DNA from: Flavipsychrobacter sp.
GTDB taxonomy: Bacteria > Bacteroidota > Bacteroidia > Chitinophagales > Chitinophagaceae
Direction of reading: 5' to 3'
Length of the DNA stretch: 64,000 nt
Assembly: GCA_021155965.1 (NCBI GenBank)
Contig: JAJNBJ010000013.1
Coordinates: 38,064-102,063 of the forward strand
Part shown: positions 61,640-64,000 of the stretch, piece after piece
Numbering within the stretch: position 1 is the first letter of the stretch
Layout: each line of letters begins with the position of its first letter
The notes under the pieces: generated by a model
Seen by the model: the letters and a program-made list of their open reading frames with translations, nothing else
Database searches by the model: none
What the model was told of the DNA's origin: nothing
Position numbers and translations under genes: made by a program

Positions 61640-62482
61640 ATGCGTTGGCTTGGAGGAAGGGAAAGTAAGAATGTAGAGTATGGCAGCGGGGGAGGGGGTA
61701 AACTTGTAGGTGGTGGTATAGGTGCTGCTGTAATAGGGCTAATTATATACCTGCTTACCGGGCAAAATCCTGAGCAATTAATAGGTCCGGTCCAGGAAAG
61801 TCCGGAAACTATAAAGAATTATAAAGCTCCGGAAGGAAGCACGGAGCAATTTGCAGTAATAGTGCTTGCCCAAACTGAGGATATATGGGATAGCCTGTTC
61901 AGGGCATATGGGGCAGAGTATGTGCAACCCAAAATGAACCTCTTTGATAGGTATGTAACATCTGCCTGTGGAAACGCATCTTCGGCCAGTGGCCCGTTCT
62001 ATTGCCCACGCGACCGGAAAATATACCTGGATGTGACTTTTTTTAATGAGCTAAAAGAGCGCTTTGGCGCTCCGGGTGATTTTGCCAGTGCCTACGTTAT
62101 TGCTCATGAGGTGGGTCATCACATACAATATCTTATGGGTACCACAGACAAGGTTGAGCGCATGGGGCGGCAAAGTGGCCCTAACAGCCCATCTGTGATG
62201 CTTGAGCTGCAAGCCGACTTTTACGCAGGGGTATGGGCGCATTTTGTGGAGAAAAGAAATAGCCCAGATAATCCTGTAGTAATCGAGTCCGGCGATATAG
62301 AAGCTGCCCTAAATGCTGCCAATGCTATAGGCGATGACAGGTTGCAGCAACAAACACAAGGCCAGATAGTGCCCGATGCGTTCACGCATGGTACCTCCCA
62401 GCAAAGAGTATACTGGTTCAGGAAGGGTTATGAAACAGGCGACATCCGGCAGGGTAATACCTTTCAAGAGTTGGCAAATTAG
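61640..62482 (+). CDS. ypfJ: Neutral zinc metallopeptidase, YpfJ family
   Basis: 280 residues. N-terminal MRWLGGRESKNVEYGSGGGG, one membrane helix (about 22-40, GGGIGAAVIGLIIYLLTG), then the extracytoplasmic peptidase domain with the zinc motif VIAHEVGHHIQYLMG (HExxH) and downstream LELQADFYAGVWAHF as in YpfJ (PF04228). A C-terminal FTHGTSQQRVYWFRKGYETG is conserved in the family. Substrate unknown. Six bp separate it from the SemiSWEET gene. Confidence 0.9.
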   Translation: MRWLGGRESKNVEYGSGGGGKLVGGGIGAAVIGLIIYLLTGQNPEQLIGPVQESPETIKNYKAPEGSTEQFAVIVLAQTEDIWDSLFRAYGAEYVQPKMNLFDRYVTSACGNASSASGPFYCPRDRKIYLDVTFFNELKERFGAPGDFASAYVIAHEVGHHIQYLMGTTDKVERMGRQSGPNSPSVMLELQADFYAGVWAHFVEKRNSPDNPVVIESGDIEAALNAANAIGDDRLQQQTQGQIVPDAFTHGTSQQRVYWFRKGYETGDIRQGNTFQELAN

Positions 62483-62488
62483 AGCGCA

Positions 62489-62755
62489 ATGAGTTATGAC
62501 AATCTTATAGGTATTGCAGCGGGTGTATGTACTGCGCTCTCTCTATTACCCCAATTAATAAAAATGATCAAAGAGAAGAAAGCAACAGATATATCACTGC
62601 GTATGCTTATTGTATTATTAACAGGACTCTGCTTATGGGTATGGTACGGGATACTAAAAGAAGATTGGCCAATAATACTCACCAATATAGCTTCACTGGT
62701 CGTTAATTTATTGATCATTGGCTTCAGGTGGTATTATAAACATGCCCGTCATTGA
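62489..62755 (+). CDS. SemiSWEET-family sugar transporter
   Basis: 88 residues, three helices (about 5-22, 36-54, 62-80). The PQ-loop proline motif is in LSLLPQLIKMIKEKKATDIS (about 17-36). Such half-SWEETs form homodimers that passively move sugars across the inner membrane. It follows the YpfJ-like gene closely, probably on one transcript. Confidence 0.88.
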   Translation: MSYDNLIGIAAGVCTALSLLPQLIKMIKEKKATDISLRMLIVLLTGLCLWVWYGILKEDWPIILTNIASLVVNLLIIGFRWYYKHARH

Positions 62756-62760
62756 TGGCA

Positions 62761-63597
62761 TTATTTGCCGGCAGTGGGATATAGTTTTTTAAATGCGTTG
62801 AACACTGCCTGGTGGGCTATAGTGGCATGCGTTTCTTCCGGCAGGTAGTCGAAATAGACTTTGATGTTCTTGTTTTGGAAACTCTGTATCTTGTCATACA
62901 GCAGGTTGGCATCCACTTCCATCACACGGGGTTCTTCACCCGGGGTTAGTCCTTCTTTCCCAACAGCTATATAAATATCTGTTTTGCTTTGTGCCTGTGT
63001 TTTTATAGGTTTCTTTAGCAGAGAGCCATTGTCCCACCAAATGCTTGGGCTAATGATGATGTATTTATCAAACAGACCCGGCTTCGTGAACAATATCTCG
63101 GTAACCAACAGCCCGCCCAGCGACTCGCCGATGATCGTTTTTGATTTGTTTGTCCTGAATTTGGACACATATGGGATAACTTCCTTTTCAATGAATGCTA
63201 TAAATTTTTCCGAGCCGCCCGTTGTGGGGTACTTTTGTTTGTCTCCTTTCACGGTTGTGGGGTAGGTCATGTCCCTCTTTCGGTCGGTATTGGTGATACC
63301 AACTACTATTGACTCCGGCACCCTGTTGATCCATGAAAAGCTGTTGAACTGCACCAATCCCACCACATGAATGAAATCTTCGTCCAAACCGCCATCCAGC
63401 AGGTAGATGACGGGGTAGCTGATGGTAGTGTCCGTCCTGCTATAACTTTCGGGCAGGTAAATATTGAGTGTGCGTTTTTCGGATAGTTGAACCGACTGTA
63501 ATTCGTGGGTTTCTCCCAGAATTATTGGTTTCGGGCCTTGGGCATGTACATATGCACTACCTGAAATAAGCAATAAAAAGATGATAAGGACCCTCAT
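62761..63597 (-). CDS. Exported alpha/beta-hydrolase, putative esterase (Fes/IroE-like)
   Basis: 278 residues. Signal peptide to about 19 (ISGSAYVHAQ). The esterase D/Fes-type pattern has ISYPVIYLLDGG (about 58-69), VVGITNTDRKRDMTYP, nucleophile elbow IIGESLGGLLV (Ser in GESLG), and a C-terminal His in EETHATIAHQAV. Hydrolyses an unknown ester; relatives act on siderophores or carbohydrate esters. TACCTTTA (63602-63609, minus strand) lies 4 bp before the ATG, suggesting a nearly leaderless message. Confidence 0.88.
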   Translation of the reverse strand: MRVLIIFLLLISGSAYVHAQGPKPIILGETHELQSVQLSEKRTLNIYLPESYSRTDTTISYPVIYLLDGGLDEDFIHVVGLVQFNSFSWINRVPESIVVGITNTDRKRDMTYPTTVKGDKQKYPTTGGSEKFIAFIEKEVIPYVSKFRTNKSKTIIGESLGGLLVTEILFTKPGLFDKYIIISPSIWWDNGSLLKKPIKTQAQSKTDIYIAVGKEGLTPGEEPRVMEVDANLLYDKIQSFQNKNIKVYFDYLPEETHATIAHQAVFNAFKKLYPTAGK

Positions 63598-63724
63598 AAT
63601 CTAAAGGTAGCAGTTTCACAGGAAACATGATTTTAACCCTTTATTGGGTGCATTTCAAACCTTGGCTACTGCCACATAAATTTATTTCTTTTTTGAATTA
63701 CCCAGGCTACTGAAAACGGCGGCC

Positions 63725-63920
63725 GCCCTCCTCTGAAAATGCTTCGATGTGTAAAAAAGGTATAATTTCCGGAATTGCCTGTTTTTGCTACATATTTTAT
63801 TTTGATATGCTTTGAAATGCGCCATGGGCTTATTTTATGTGTTTTATTTTAAGGTATAAAGGGGTATAAAAGGGTATAATTATACCCCGAAAAGGTATAA
63901 TTATACCCTGTTTAGGTATA
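63725..63920 (-). repeat. Helically phased TATACC array, copy C (inverted)
   Basis: On the minus strand TATACC boxes lie at 63915, 63894, 63873, 63863 and 63853 (box positions given at their plus-strand first base), steps of 21, 21, 10 and 10 bp, with the outlying box at 63759, 94 bp further. The tail AAAACACATAA and AGCCCATGGCGCATTTCA and a final GGAGGGC match the other copies. The stretch 63598-64000 has no gene. If copy C resembles A and B, its hairpin module would lie just beyond the window end. Confidence 0.85.
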
Positions 63921-64000
63921 TGCCTCGTCCTGAAATTGCTTTACACTTTGTGAGATAATCCTGTTTTTACTTTACAGGTGTTTTTGTTAGTCCTGAAAGG

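Overview
The window comes from a Bacteroidota chromosome, most likely a Chitinophagaceae-type member. Evidence: at least four proteins end in a type IX secretion (T9SS) sorting domain; many promoters carry the Bacteroidota -7 box TAnnTTTG; start regions are A/T-rich with few Shine-Dalgarno sites; lipoproteins abound; and regulators are of LytS/LytTR, ECF sigma/anti-sigma and class III cyclase type. No tRNA, rRNA, CRISPR array, intact transposase or prophage gene was seen.

Layout. 1-4.4 kb: 3' part of a giant repetitive T9SS protein and two small lipoproteins. 4.4-7.4 kb (-): LiaF-like protein, DUF4288-like protein, LytS-type kinase and LytTR regulator. 7.6-10.6 kb: outer-membrane protein and a T9SS gingipain-like protein. 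10.6-12.5 kb (-): prs and L25/Ctc. 12.6-14.0 kb: orphan HigA-type repressor with its own operator, followed by a Tat-exported HisC-like aminotransferase. 14.0-15.06 kb: gene-free, hairpin-rich repeat region. 15.06-24.5 kb: phosphodiester glycosidase, uvrC, lipoprotein, permease, hypotheticals, and a membrane adenylate cyclase with a frameshifted C-terminus. 24.5-32.8 kb (-): mutS, M1 peptidase, three FKBP isomerases with one, three and two domains, and an NrnA-like phosphoesterase. 33-38.2 kb: ndk behind a long stem-enclosed leader, TPR-cyclase, and an OmpR-type two-component pair. 38.2-39.0 kb: second repeat region. 39-41.2 kb (-): ECF sigma factor and a probable dual-membrane anti-sigma factor. 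41.4-52.9 kb: secreted proteins, DUF885 peptidase, AsmA-like and TMTC-like proteins. 52.9-58.3 kb (-): ACP, ketosynthase, cysteine-less ketosynthase-like protein and sucA. 58.4-63.6 kb: WG-repeat lipoprotein, porin, small conserved proteins, zinc peptidase, SemiSWEET and esterase. 63.6-64.0 kb: third repeat copy.

Most of the window is housekeeping, envelope and signalling genes. The most unusual structure lies between genes. A dispersed repeat, present three times (14.8, 38.6 and 63.8 kb; the third inverted), carries TATACC boxes spaced 21, 21, 21, 10 and 10 bp, whole turns of the DNA helix, with a further box at a nearly constant 93-95 bp. Two copies also share a hairpin module about 270-285 bp upstream. 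Other leads are the stem-enclosed ndk leader starting at the predicted transcription start, the cyclase frameshift, the HigA-operator/Tat-aminotransferase unit, the sigma/dual-membrane anti-sigma pair, and the minimal KS/KS-beta/ACP triad.

Functions were assigned from motifs read by eye; no homology search was run.
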